Positions 34,771 to 42,768 are shown, numbered from the stretch's first letter. The stretch: DNA of 64,000 bases from Microbacterium oleivorans (GCF_001644225.1 NZ_LSTV01000005.1:150387-214386), one strand, 5' to 3'. Notes: a model not told the origin generated them from the sequence alone. Translations and numbers: made by a program.

Positions 34771-35535
34771 TCATTGCACGTCGGCCCGCTGATTGCGGGC
34801 GAATCCGATGGCGAGCGGGACGACCAGCCACAGCAGTCCGGCCGTCAGCGCCGGGCCGAGCTCGCCGGTGCCGCTGCCGGCCTCCGTGATGGCGGTCAGT
34901 CGGAACCACGAGCCGATGCCGTGCGGGACGAGCATGAGCAGCGGGTCGATCACGAATCCCTGCACGAGCGAGAACACGATGGCGATCGCGACGCGCTGCG
35001 TCGCCGCGCCGTAGGCGATACCCGACACGGTGCCGACGCCGGCGCTCCAGAGCAGGACCGCGATGCTCTCGGCATCCGCGTTCCACACGATGGTCGCCCC
35101 GGCGGCGAGCGCGAGGCCGGCGGTGAACACGACGGCCAGGACGGCGGCGACGGCGACGAGGACGGTGCACACGATGAGCGCCGTCAGGGCCTTGGCGAGG
35201 AAGACGATGTGCCGGCGCGGTTCGAGGGCGAACGTCGTGAGCACGTCTCGCGACTGCCAGTCGGCGGCCATGATGAAGATCGCCAGGATGGGGACGAACA
35301 CGGTGACGGCCGCCCCCATGCCGAGGAGCGCGCCGGAGATGCTCACCGATTCCGCGTCGACGAGCAGCGCGATCGCGGCGACACCGGCGCCGACGACGAC
35401 CCAGAGCGCGGCGGTGAGGCCCAGCGCCCACCGCGTCCCCCGTGTCGTGCGGACGTTCCGCAGTTCGGACCGCAGGCTGCGGCCGAAGCGGCCGGCGGTC
35501 TGCGGGGGGCTGTCAGCGAGGATCAAAGACGTCAC
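34771..35535 (-). CDS. ABC transporter permease of the bacteriocin-like locus
   Basis: 254 residues with six hydrophobic segments (near 38-58, 70-92, 113-145, 155-175, 183-200 and 228-246) and a long basic N-terminus (RSLRSELRNVRTTRGTRWAL). This is the ABC2-type profile seen in self-protection transporters such as BcrB/LanE-like permeases. Its start lies 23 bases inside the ATPase gene, so the two are co-translated. It probably forms the membrane channel of a pump that removes a membrane-active peptide; the substrate is inferred from the adjacent gene. Confidence 0.85.
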   Translation of the reverse strand: MTSLILADSPPQTAGRFGRSLRSELRNVRTTRGTRWALGLTAALWVVVGAGVAAIALLVDAESVSISGALLGMGAAVTVFVPILAIFIMAADWQSRDVLTTFALEPRRHIVFLAKALTALIVCTVLVAVAAVLAVVFTAGLALAAGATIVWNADAESIAVLLWSAGVGTVSGIAYGAATQRVAIAIVFSLVQGFVIDPLLMLVPHGIGSWFRLTAITEAGSGTGELGPALTAGLLWLVVPLAIGFARNQRADVQ

Positions 35536-36445
35536 CTTCCACTCGATACTGGCCGCGCGTCAGGCGACGGTAGAGGTCGCTGATCGACTCGCGGTCCTCG
35601 GCGAGCTCGTCGAGCACGATGCGGTCGGCGATGCAGATCTCGCTGAGGGAGCGGGGGTCGATGCCGACCGAGAAGCGCCCGTCCTCGGGACGCACGCTGA
35701 AGGGGATGCCGCGGGTCGTGAGTGCGCGTCGCAGCAGGTCGGAGTCTGCAGCGATCGCCGTCGCGTTCTTGTCGGCGGTGAGGTCGCCGACCTCGCCGGA
35801 GTAGCGGATGGCGCCCTCGCTGAGGACGACGATGCGATCGGCGAAGGTCTGGAGTTCCTGCAGGAGATGCGTCGAGACGAGGACGCAGCCGCCCGTCGTG
35901 TGCGCGTGATGGACAAGAGTCGATCGCAGCCAGTCGCCGGTCTCGATGTCGAGACCGTTCATGGGCTCGTCGAGGATGAGGTGTCGAGGCCGACCGACGA
36001 GCGCGACGGCGAGGGCGACCCGCTGCTTCATCCCGAGGGAGAGCGCGCCGAAGCGGCGACGTGCGGCAGAGGCCAGGCCGAGCGTGGCGATGAGTTCGCC
36101 GACCCGCTCGCGCGGTGAGCCGGTCAGGATGGCGGCCGTCGCGAGCGTGTCCTCGACGCTGCGCCCGGGGTGGTGGGCGCCCGGGTCGAGAAGGGCTCCG
36201 ACGGTACGGCCCGGCTGTGCGAGATCGCGGAAGAGAACGCCGTCGAACGTGGTCGATCCGGCGTCGGCGATCGTCAACCCGAGCATCGTGCGCATCGCGG
36301 TCGACTTGCCGGAGCCGTTGGGACCCAGCAGGCCCGTGACGGTGCCCGCGGGGATGTCGAAGGAGACGTCGTCGAGGACGCGCTTGACGCCGTACGTCTT
36401 CGAGACGCCCCTCACGCGGATGACGGTGTCCGGTGTCTGCGGCAT
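35513..36445 (-). CDS. ABC transporter ATP-binding protein of the bacteriocin-like locus
   Basis: 310 residues from the ATG at 36445, with AAGGAGAG 7-15 bases before it. Walker A is GLLGPNGSGKST (residues 38-49), the signature LSLGMKQRVALAVAL follows near 135, Walker B is HLILDEPMNGLD near 158, and VSTHLLQELQTFADR is the switch His region. The sequence belongs to the BcrA-like group of drug and peptide immunity ATPases, and a C-terminal domain of about 95 residues follows. The gene begins 84 bases after the bacteriocin-like gene, past a strong hairpin that may limit read-through. Confidence 0.9.
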   Translation of the reverse strand: MPQTPDTVIRVRGVSKTYGVKRVLDDVSFDIPAGTVTGLLGPNGSGKSTAMRTMLGLTIADAGSTTFDGVLFRDLAQPGRTVGALLDPGAHHPGRSVEDTLATAAILTGSPRERVGELIATLGLASAARRRFGALSLGMKQRVALAVALVGRPRHLILDEPMNGLDIETGDWLRSTLVHHAHTTGGCVLVSTHLLQELQTFADRIVVLSEGAIRYSGEVGDLTADKNATAIAADSDLLRRALTTRGIPFSVRPEDGRFSVGIDPRSLSEICIADRIVLDELAEDRESISDLYRRLTRGQYRVEGDVFDPR

Positions 36446-36479
36446 GGGTCGTCTCTCCTTCTCTTTCAGGTGGTCGCGG

Positions 36480-36524
36480 TGTCCCGATGGGACGGCACGC
36501 ACGTGGTGCCGTCCCATCGGGACA
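36480..36524 (-). terminator. Strong 19-bp stem-loop directly after the bacteriocin-like gene
   Basis: Arms 36480-36498 and 36506-36524 are perfectly complementary around a seven-base loop (GCACGTG), starting four bases after the stop of the peptide gene. There is no T run on the minus strand. This fits an attenuator or mRNA-stabilising hairpin that lets the peptide mRNA be more abundant than the ABC genes behind it. Confidence 0.8.
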
Positions 36525-36528
36525 GATC

Positions 36529-36723
36529 TCAGCCGATGCCGAGGATCCGCAGGATGTAGTCGACGATCGTCGCGAACGAGATGCCCGCGTTGATCCACTC
36601 GAGCACGCGACGCCAGTTGTTGCGTGCCCACGCGGTGATGCGTCCGACCTGGCCGGCGACGGCACGGCCCCAGCGGCCGATGTTCGCGATGACCCACGCG
36701 ATGAACCTCAGAACTGCCCCCAT
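36529..36723 (-). CDS. Putative leaderless class II bacteriocin, aureocin A53/lacticin Q-like
   Basis: 64 residues from the ATG at 36723, preceded by AGAGGAAAC at a good distance; a longer frame to 36870 has no such site. Seen: no signal or double-Gly leader, five Trp (10, 18, 32, 37, 43), eight Arg and no Lys, two acidic residues (net about +6), and an amphipathic helical profile. The C-terminal part VLEWINAGISF followed by ILRILGIG closely parallels aureocin A53 (VLEWLNVG) and lacticin Q (ILDWLNAG ... QILGIK). Known relatives are made without leader and kill by disrupting membranes. ABC and PH-domain genes downstream fit self-protection. Use of Arg only, instead of Lys, is unlike the Firmicutes members. 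Activity is inferred. Confidence 0.78.
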   Translation of the reverse strand: MGAVLRFIAWVIANIGRWGRAVAGQVGRITAWARNNWRRVLEWINAGISFATIVDYILRILGIG

Positions 36724-37035
36724 GATGTTTCCTCTCGATCCGTTGGTGTTTGTCAGTGACGCTGCGTTCGTGACCGCGATCGCAGCGCCGGAAGTGACGC
36801 TACCGACGGCTCGGGTCGCCGCTCTTGAGTCGAAAGGCCCCAGCGTTCGTGCGGGGGACGCAATCCGCATCCGCCTTTAGACGCAACGGGACCGCCGAGG
36901 GTGCCGCCCCCGGATGGAATGCGCTCTCGCGCCGTATCGAGGCGCAAAGGCCGCGGCTAGGCTCCGAGGCGTTCCCACCCACATCGACGCGCGGCAGACA
37001 CACGGTGCCCGTTCGTCCGCGACGTAAGGAATCCC
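36724..37035. promoter_or_regulatory. 312-base control region between the bacteriocin-like gene and a small membrane gene
   Basis: No gene seen. For the minus strand, TAGCGT at 36797-36802 is the best -10 candidate of the peptide gene, with no clear -35 box, as in activator-dependent promoters. For the plus strand, TAGGCT at 36957-36962 is the best -10 candidate of the gene at 37036. Two TTGCGTC words (36857-36863 and 36880-36886, minus strand) lie between them. Confidence 0.45.
36857..36886 (-). promoter_or_regulatory. Paired TTGCGTC words upstream of the bacteriocin-like gene
   Basis: On the minus strand TTGCGTC occurs at 36880-36886 and 36857-36863, 23 bases apart, 55-85 bases upstream of the candidate -10 box. 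The same word in the same orientation relative to a gene appears as a 21-base-spaced pair between the divergent response-regulator and kinase genes (37934-37964), so both may bind that regulator. Confidence 0.5.
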
Positions 37036-37236
37036 ATGGCTGACAAGAAGCGGACCGCCGCGGACGGCGCGGCCTTCGCCGCACTCTTCATCGTCGCGCT
37101 GACGGTCAACATCTGCCTGGCCGTCTTCACCGACGTCGAGGTGATCCTGCGCTGGGGGATCACCGCCGTGGCCGGCATCGCCGCCGCGGCGACGGCGTAC
37201 GCGATCGTGTCGCGCCGGAGCCGTTCGCGCAGCTGA
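37036..37236 (+). CDS. Small two-helix membrane protein
   Basis: 66 residues from an ATG that follows TAAGGAAT by three or four bases of spacing plus CCC. A basic start (MADKKRTAADG) leads to two hydrophobic helices (about 12-31 and 40-58, joined by FTDVEVILRW) and an Arg/Ser tail. Function unknown. It stands divergent from the bacteriocin-like gene and convergent with the response regulator, so it might take part in the same system, for example in sensing or protection, but no direct evidence is seen. Confidence 0.7.
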   Translation: MADKKRTAADGAAFAALFIVALTVNICLAVFTDVEVILRWGITAVAGIAAAATAYAIVSRRSRSRS

Positions 37237-37251
37237 GGGACGCCGCCCCGC

Positions 37252-37911
37252 TCAGGGGAGTCGGATGACGCCGGTGGTCGCGGCGTAGAGGAGGACCTGC
37301 ACCCGATCGCGCACGCCCCACTTCGTCATGATCCGGCGCAGGTGCGACTTGACCGTCGCCTCGGACAGGAAGAGGTCCCGCCCGATCTCGGCGTTCGACA
37401 TCCCCTTGGCGAGCAGCTCGAGGACGTCGAGCTCACGACGGGAGACCTGTTCCGCGGGACTCAGTGTGACGGTCGGCTGACCCGCCGGCGCACCGATCCG
37501 CCGGACGAGATCTCGGCCGGCGACCGACGACAGGACGAAGCCGCCGTGGTGCGCGCTGCGGACGGCCGCCGTGATGTGCTCGGGTTCGGAATCCTTCACG
37601 AGGAAGCCGACGGCGCCGACCCGGAGGGCGCCGGCCACTGTCTCGTCGGATCCGTAGGTCGTGATCGCGATGGTCCGCGCGGACGGCAGGTCGACCGACA
37701 ACTGCTCGATCGCGCGGATGCCGTCGCCTCCCGGCATCCGGATGTCCATCAGGATCACATCGGGCTTCAGCTCGAGGCTCAGGCGGACAGCGCTCGGTCC
37801 GTCGCTCGCCTCTCCTACGACAGTCATCCCCGGTTCTGCGTTCAAGAACACCTGGAGAGCCCGTCGGACGAGAGCCTCATCGTCGGCGATGAGAACTCGG
37901 ATGGGGTCCAT
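37252..37911 (-). CDS. Two-component response regulator, NarL/LuxR family
   Basis: 219 residues. The receiver domain has IRVLIADDEALVRRA (acidic pocket), phospho-acceptor Asp in VILMDIRMPGGDG near 54, Thr in IAITTYG and Lys in FLVKDSE. The C-terminal LuxR-type helix-turn-helix has SRRELDVLELLAKGMSNAEIG and LSEATVKSHLRRIM. It pairs with the divergent kinase at 38067. The ATG sits six bases after minus-strand TATGCT, and two TTGCGTCTTG repeats lie just upstream where a bound regulator could control its own gene. Confidence 0.93.
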   Translation of the reverse strand: MDPIRVLIADDEALVRRALQVFLNAEPGMTVVGEASDGPSAVRLSLELKPDVILMDIRMPGGDGIRAIEQLSVDLPSARTIAITTYGSDETVAGALRVGAVGFLVKDSEPEHITAAVRSAHHGGFVLSSVAGRDLVRRIGAPAGQPTVTLSPAEQVSRRELDVLELLAKGMSNAEIGRDLFLSEATVKSHLRRIMTKWGVRDRVQVLLYAATTGVIRLP

Positions 37912-37923
37912 GCGATCAGCATA
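37912..37923 (-). promoter_or_regulatory. -10 box of the response regulator gene, leaderless layout
   Basis: Minus-strand TATGCT, six bases (GATCGC), then the ATG at 37911. Confidence 0.55.
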
Positions 37924-37933
37924 GGTGCCGGTT

Positions 37934-37964
37934 TTGCGTCTTGCGGTGACGGGATTGCGTCTTG
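37934..37964. promoter_or_regulatory. Direct repeat TTGCGTCTTG x2, probable response-regulator site
   Basis: Two exact ten-base copies (37934-37943 and 37955-37964) are spaced by 21 bases, two helical turns, in the gap between the divergent regulator and kinase genes. LuxR-type regulators usually bind such repeats as dimers. The core TTGCGTC occurs again upstream of the bacteriocin-like gene. Confidence 0.6.
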
Positions 37965-38066
37965 AGCAGGAGCATCCCCCGGCGCTCCTCGCGTCAGGAT
38001 GGGCGCAGGGCGTGCCGGGAGCTCCTTCCGGCACGAAATCGAGATGGGGAGAGAAAGAATGTTCCG

Positions 38067-39311
38067 ATGGATCCCGTTCGCGAGTCAGCCGACAAATCTG
38101 TGGACGCACCTGTGCCGGGTGCTGCGCATCTGCAACTGACCCGCGGCATGCACGGCGCGGGCGGAGCAGCCCGTGCCGTGCAGCGCGAGCTGTGGGACTA
38201 CGTCCTCCCCCCGAAGGTCGCCCGCGCCATCCTGGCTCTGCTGCCCCTGCTCGCGGCGGTCGACGTCGTGTGGGCGCAGCTGACATCGGGGCCGTCGGTC
38301 TCGTGGCCGACGATCGCCGCCTCCGTGCTCACCAACGGCTCGATCATCGCGATGGCCTGGCGGCCCACGTGGGGAGCCATCGTCCTCGTGCTCGCCGGGT
38401 TCGTCGCCGTCGTCGCGGGTCAGAGCGGTGAGTATCTGACCGCGGTCGCCATGAGCATCGGGGTCGTCTTCTACTGCTGCAGCGCCGTGTTCTCGACCGC
38501 GTACGGGGTCGCGGCCGTCGCCTGGGTGGCGGCGATCGCCACGGTGCCGCCGGGTCTCGACGTCGGCGGAGTCGTGGCCGTCTTCGTCGTCGGGCTCCTG
38601 TCGGCGACGGTCGGACGGGGCCTGCGTCGCGTCGTCCGCCGGAACGTCGTCCTCGCCTCGCAGGTCGACGCGCACGAGGCGCAGCTCGACGCGGCGCTGC
38701 TGGCGGAGCGCACCCGTATCGCCGACGAGCTCCACGACGTCATCGCGCACGAGATCTCCATCACCGTCATGCACGCCCGCGTCCTGGAGCGCACGGACGA
38801 CCCCGAGATCCGCTCCAGCTCGCAGCGCGCGATCGTCGCGGCATCCGCTCAGGCGCTGACCGACACGCGTCGCGTGCTGCAGCTCATCCACGGCAGGACG
38901 GGGATGGACGGCGTGACGGATGCCGGCGCCCCCGGCATCCGCCGAGAGATCGACTCCCTCACCGAGAAGCTCCGCGACCTCGGGCACACGGTGCGGACGG
39001 AGGTCACCGGTGATGCGGCGCTCGCCGGCATCATCGAGACGACTCTCACCCGCGCCGCGCGGGAGGCGGTCACGAACATCGTGAAGCACGGCGCGCCGGC
39101 CATGACGATCGAGCTGTCGCTCGTGGTGACACCGCACACCGTCGTGCTGTCGGTGATGAACGATCCGCATCGCCCCGTGTCGGGTCAGCGCCCCGGCCCG
39201 GCATTCGGACTCGCCCGGCTTCGAGAGCGCGTCGAGGTGCTGAGCGGAACGTTCGCGGCAGGCCCTGACGAGGGTCGATGGCGCGTCCGCGTGGAGCTGC
39301 CCACCCGCTGA
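38067..39311 (+). CDS. Two-component sensor histidine kinase, HisKA_3 family
   Basis: 414 residues from the ATG at 38067, with a weak GAGAGAAAGA upstream. Five or six membrane helices lie between residues 55 and 190, without a large outer domain, as in intramembrane-sensing kinases for envelope stress or peptides. Then come the H-box ERTRIADELHDVIAHEISI (phospho-accepting His near 218) and an ATPase domain with REAVTNIVKHG near 333 and FGLARLRERVE near 378. It is divergent from its likely partner regulator. Short-loop kinases of this type next to ABC genes often respond to membrane-active peptides. Confidence 0.9.
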   Translation: MDPVRESADKSVDAPVPGAAHLQLTRGMHGAGGAARAVQRELWDYVLPPKVARAILALLPLLAAVDVVWAQLTSGPSVSWPTIAASVLTNGSIIAMAWRPTWGAIVLVLAGFVAVVAGQSGEYLTAVAMSIGVVFYCCSAVFSTAYGVAAVAWVAAIATVPPGLDVGGVVAVFVVGLLSATVGRGLRRVVRRNVVLASQVDAHEAQLDAALLAERTRIADELHDVIAHEISITVMHARVLERTDDPEIRSSSQRAIVAASAQALTDTRRVLQLIHGRTGMDGVTDAGAPGIRREIDSLTEKLRDLGHTVRTEVTGDAALAGIIETTLTRAAREAVTNIVKHGAPAMTIELSLVVTPHTVVLSVMNDPHRPVSGQRPGPAFGLARLRERVEVLSGTFAAGPDEGRWRVRVELPTR

Positions 39312-39365
39312 TCAGCGTTTACGCCCGCGCCGACGCGCGTGTCAAGATCTTGCTTTTTCGTCGCC

Positions 39366-39377
39366 TGAACCGGTTTA
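39366..39377 (+). promoter_or_regulatory. LacI-type operator before the sugar-uptake operon
   Basis: TGAACCGGTTTA is a near-perfect palindrome around the central CCGG, the usual form of LacI/GalR-family sites, 32 bases before the LacI-type gene. It overlaps the expected promoter region, so autoregulation of the operon is likely. Confidence 0.6.
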
Positions 39378-39408
39378 GTAGATCAGGTCCGCCACGAAGG
39401 AGTGACCG

Positions 39409-40434
39409 ATGCCCCCCGAGACCCGCCCCACGATCGCGGATGTCGCGCGCGCGGCGGGCGTCAGCAAGGGCCTCGTCTCCTTCGCACTGAACGGCCGTCC
39501 CGGCGTCGCCGCCGAGACGCGGCAGCGCATCATGGACACCGCCGCCGAACTCGGCTGGACGCCGAGCCTGAGCGCCCGGTCCCTCAGCGTCGGGCGCGCC
39601 TTCGCCTGCGGACTGGTGATCGGGCGGAGCCCCGACGTCATCGCGGCCGACCCCTTCTTCCCCTCGTTCATCGCCGGGCTCGAAGACGAGTTCTCCGTCA
39701 CCGGTCAGGCCCTCGTCCTCGCCGTCGCGAACCCGGGCCGTCAGGAGGAGGCCACCTACCGGGCGCTCGCCTCGGACCGGCGCGTGGACGGCGTCATCCT
39801 CACCGACATCCGCGTCGCGGACGCGCGCATCGCGCTCCTCGCCGAAGTCGGGATCCCCGCCGTCACGCTCGGCCGTCCCGACGTCGCGTCGCCGTTCGCC
39901 TCCGTGTCGACCGACGACGGTGCCGGCATCCGTCTCGCCGTCGAGCACCTCGCCGGCCTCGGCCACCGCCGCGTCGGGCACGTCGCAGGGCCCTCCGGCA
40001 TGCTCCACGCCCACCGCCGCCGCGATGCCTTCCTCGATGCCGCGGATGCCGCCGGCCTCGACGTCGTCGTCGTGGAGACCGATTTCAGCGCCGCCGACGG
40101 CGCGCGGGCGACGGCATCCCTCCTCGACGAGCCCACCCCGCCCACGGCGATCGTCTACTCGAACGACAGCATGGCCGTCGCCGGGATGGGTGTCGCCCAC
40201 CAGCGCGGACTGCGGGTCCCGGACGACCTGTCGATCACCGGTTTCGACGACACCGAGATCGGGCGCTGGGTGCACCCGGCCCTCACGAGCGTGGCGACCG
40301 ACGCCCGCGGCTGGGGCGTGACCGCCGCCCGCACACTCCTCGCCGCGATCGCCGGCGATCCGCCCGCGCACATCGACCTGCCCGATCCCACCCTCGCCGT
40401 CAGGGGCTCGACGGCACCCCCCGCCGGCGCCTGA
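39409..40434 (+). CDS. LacI-family transcriptional regulator
   Basis: 341 residues from the ATG that follows GAAGGAG by six bases. The N-terminal helix-turn-helix and hinge (TIADVARAAGVSKGLVSFALNG) is followed by a periplasmic-binding-protein-like sensor domain with VDGVILTDIRV, GHRRVGHVAG and ITGFDDTEIGRWVHPALTSV segments. It should repress or activate the uptake operon that begins 60 bases downstream; the inducer is probably an oligosaccharide handled by the GH130 enzyme. The operator upstream points to autoregulation. Confidence 0.93.
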   Translation: MPPETRPTIADVARAAGVSKGLVSFALNGRPGVAAETRQRIMDTAAELGWTPSLSARSLSVGRAFACGLVIGRSPDVIAADPFFPSFIAGLEDEFSVTGQALVLAVANPGRQEEATYRALASDRRVDGVILTDIRVADARIALLAEVGIPAVTLGRPDVASPFASVSTDDGAGIRLAVEHLAGLGHRRVGHVAGPSGMLHAHRRRDAFLDAADAAGLDVVVVETDFSAADGARATASLLDEPTPPTAIVYSNDSMAVAGMGVAHQRGLRVPDDLSITGFDDTEIGRWVHPALTSVATDARGWGVTAARTLLAAIAGDPPAHIDLPDPTLAVRGSTAPPAGA

Positions 40435-40493
40435 TCGGCGTCGCACGACAGCAAGAGAGCACGACAGACAGACACGACACGAAGGAGAGAGAC

Positions 40494-41783
40494 ATGCGAC
40501 GACGCATCCTCATCACGGCAGCAGCAGCCGCATCCGGTGTGCTCGCCCTCAGCGCCTGCAGCGGCGGAGGCGGCGGGGGCGGTGGTGACGACCTCGAATC
40601 CCGAGGCGACATCACCATCTGGTACTCGAACAACGAAGCCGAGATCGGCTGGGGCAAGGCGATGGTCGAGGCCTGGAACGCCGACCACCCCGACGAGCAG
40701 ATCAAGGCCCAGGAGATCCCCGCCGGCGCCTCGAGCGAAGAGGTCATCGGCGCCGCCATCACGGCGGGCAACGCCCCGTGTCTCGTGTTTAACACCTCGC
40801 CCGCGGCGGTCCCCGGGTTCCAGCGGCAGGGCGGACTCGTCAACCTCTCGGAGTTCGAGGACGGCGACGACTACATCACCGCGCGAAGCGGCGACCTCGC
40901 GGAGCAGTACCGCTCCGACGACGGCGACTTCTACCAGATGCCGTGGAAGTCGAACCCGGTCATGATCTTCTACAACAAGGACCTCTTCGAGCAGGCGGGC
41001 CTCGACCCCGAGAACCCGAAGCTGTCGACCTACGACGAGTTCCTCGACACCGCGCGCACCCTCAAGGAGGAGGGCGTCTCGGAGTACGCGATCAACCCGG
41101 CGCCCACGAGCGAGTTCTTCCAGTCGTGGTTCGACTTCTACCCGCTGTACGCCGCGCAGACCGGCGGCACCCAGCTGCTCGAAGACGGCAAGGCGACGTT
41201 CGACGACGAGAACGGCACGGCCGTCGCCGACTTCTGGCGCACGCTCTACGAGGAGCAGCTGGCCGGCAACGAGCAGTACCAGGGCGACGCGTTCGCCGAC
41301 GGATACGCCGCGATGGCAATCGTCGGTCCGTGGGCCATCAGCGTCTACGGCGACGCGATCAACTGGGGCTCCGTCCCCGTCCCCACGCAGAACGGCACCG
41401 CTCCCGAGGACACCTGGACCTTCAGCGACGCGAAGAACGTCGGCATGTTCACGGCGTGCGACAACAAGGGCACCGCGTGGGACGTCCTGAAGTTCGCCAC
41501 GAGCGAGGAGCAGGACGGCGCCTGGCTCGAGGCCACCGGACAGATGCCGCTGCGTCAGGACCTGACCGGCACCTACCCGGACTACTTCGCCGACAACCCC
41601 GCCTACGAGCAGTTCGGCGACCAGGCGGCCCGCACCGTCGAGGTGCCGAACGTCGTCGGCTCCGTCGAGATCTGGCAGGCGTTCCGCGACGGGTACTCGA
41701 AGTCGGTCATCTTCGGTGAGACCCCGGTCGACCAATTCCTCTCCGACACGGCCGCCGAGGTCGACGAGCTGGCGGCGGGCTGA
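40494..41783 (+). CDS. ABC transporter sugar-binding lipoprotein
   Basis: 429 residues from the ATG preceded by GAAGGAGAGAG. The signal peptide ends in a lipobox, GVLALSACSG (Cys near residue 22), followed by a Gly run. The mature part is a family 1 extracellular solute-binding protein: DITIWYSNNEAEIGWGKAMVEAWN, SNPVMIFYNKDLFEQAGLD, FADGYAAMAIVGPWAI and a C-terminal QAFRDGYSKSVI region. It captures an oligosaccharide outside the membrane for the two permeases that follow. The ATPase is not in this operon and is probably a shared MsmK/UgpC-like protein encoded elsewhere. Confidence 0.93.
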   Translation: MRRRILITAAAAASGVLALSACSGGGGGGGGDDLESRGDITIWYSNNEAEIGWGKAMVEAWNADHPDEQIKAQEIPAGASSEEVIGAAITAGNAPCLVFNTSPAAVPGFQRQGGLVNLSEFEDGDDYITARSGDLAEQYRSDDGDFYQMPWKSNPVMIFYNKDLFEQAGLDPENPKLSTYDEFLDTARTLKEEGVSEYAINPAPTSEFFQSWFDFYPLYAAQTGGTQLLEDGKATFDDENGTAVADFWRTLYEEQLAGNEQYQGDAFADGYAAMAIVGPWAISVYGDAINWGSVPVPTQNGTAPEDTWTFSDAKNVGMFTACDNKGTAWDVLKFATSEEQDGAWLEATGQMPLRQDLTGTYPDYFADNPAYEQFGDQAARTVEVPNVVGSVEIWQAFRDGYSKSVIFGETPVDQFLSDTAAEVDELAAG

Positions 41784-41784
41784 G

Positions 41785-42768
41785 ATGACCGCCGTCGTCC
41801 CGGGTCGCGCCGGGTCCGATCCCGGCGCGACCCGCGGTACTCCGCCGCAGAAGGACGGACAGGATGCCGCGGGCCGCCGCGGCATCCTGCACCGGATCTT
41901 CGGCGCGCAACCGCACGGTCTGCTCTTCTCGGCGCCGTACATCGCCTTCGTCCTGGTCGTCTTCGCGTACCCGGTGGTCTTCGCGGTGTGGATGTCGTTT
42001 CAGGACTACTTCTTCGCGGCGCCCGGCGCGGAGGTCGACCGTCCGTTCGTGGGGTTCGACAACTACGTCACGGCCCTCACCGACCCCGAGGTGTGGCGCG
42101 CGTTCGGCAACGTCGGCATCTTCCTGATCATCAACGTGCCGCTCACGGTGATCCTGTCGATCCTGCTGGCGACGGCCCTCGACCGGGTGACGAAGGCGCG
42201 GACCTTCTTCCGGGTGAGCTACTACGTGCCGTACGTCACAGCATCCGTCGCCGTCGTCGCGGTCTGGCTCTTCCTCTTCGCCCGCGGCGGACTCGTCAAC
42301 AACGTCCTCGGACCGCTCGCGCCCGATCCGTCGTGGCTGGTGAACTCGGCGCTCGCGATGCCGACGATCGCGTTCTTCGTCACGTGGAAGGGCCTCGGGT
42401 TCTACATCCTGCTCTACCTCGCGGCGCTGCAGAACGTGCCGCGCGAGCTCTACGAGTCGGTGTCGATGGACGGCGGCGGAAAGCTCCGCCAGTTCTTCTC
42501 GGTGACCGTTCCGAGCGTGCGGCCGGCGACCCTGCTCGTCGTGCTCCTCGCCACCATCACCGGTGCGAACCTCTTCACCGAACCGTACCTGCTGACCGGT
42601 GGCGGTGGGCCCAACGGCGCCTCGACGTCACCCGTGCTGCTCATGTACCAGCGCGGCATCGAGCAGCAGAACCCCGATGTCGCCGCCGCGATCGGCGTCG
42701 TTCTCATCGTGTTCGTGCTGGCCATCGCGGCGCTGCAGCGCAGGTTCGTGGGAGGTGAGGAGCGATGA
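41785..42768 (+). CDS. ABC sugar transporter permease, MalF type
   Basis: 327 residues, start one base after the binding-protein stop. A 45-residue polar N-terminus is followed by six membrane helices; the EAA loop that docks the ATPase reads AALQNVPRELYESVSMDGGGKLRQF near 225-250. It pairs with the next gene to form the channel. The length and helix number fit the MalF/UgpA class of carbohydrate importers. Confidence 0.93.
   Translation: MTAVVPGRAGSDPGATRGTPPQKDGQDAAGRRGILHRIFGAQPHGLLFSAPYIAFVLVVFAYPVVFAVWMSFQDYFFAAPGAEVDRPFVGFDNYVTALTDPEVWRAFGNVGIFLIINVPLTVILSILLATALDRVTKARTFFRVSYYVPYVTASVAVVAVWLFLFARGGLVNNVLGPLAPDPSWLVNSALAMPTIAFFVTWKGLGFYILLYLAALQNVPRELYESVSMDGGGKLRQFFSVTVPSVRPATLLVVLLATITGANLFTEPYLLTGGGGPNGASTSPVLLMYQRGIEQQNPDVAAAIGVVLIVFVLAIAALQRRFVGGEER

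Noticed and set aside
36529..36870. Longer form of the bacteriocin-like protein starting at 36870
   Set aside because: The upstream 49 codons lack a ribosome site and include the presumed promoter, whereas the ATG at 36723 follows AGAGGAAAC. The short form also fits the leaderless family.
39402..41783. 793-codon frame joining the LacI gene region with the binding protein
   Set aside because: The first half is an out-of-frame reading of the LacI gene; the lipoprotein signal peptide begins at 40494 with its own ribosome site.
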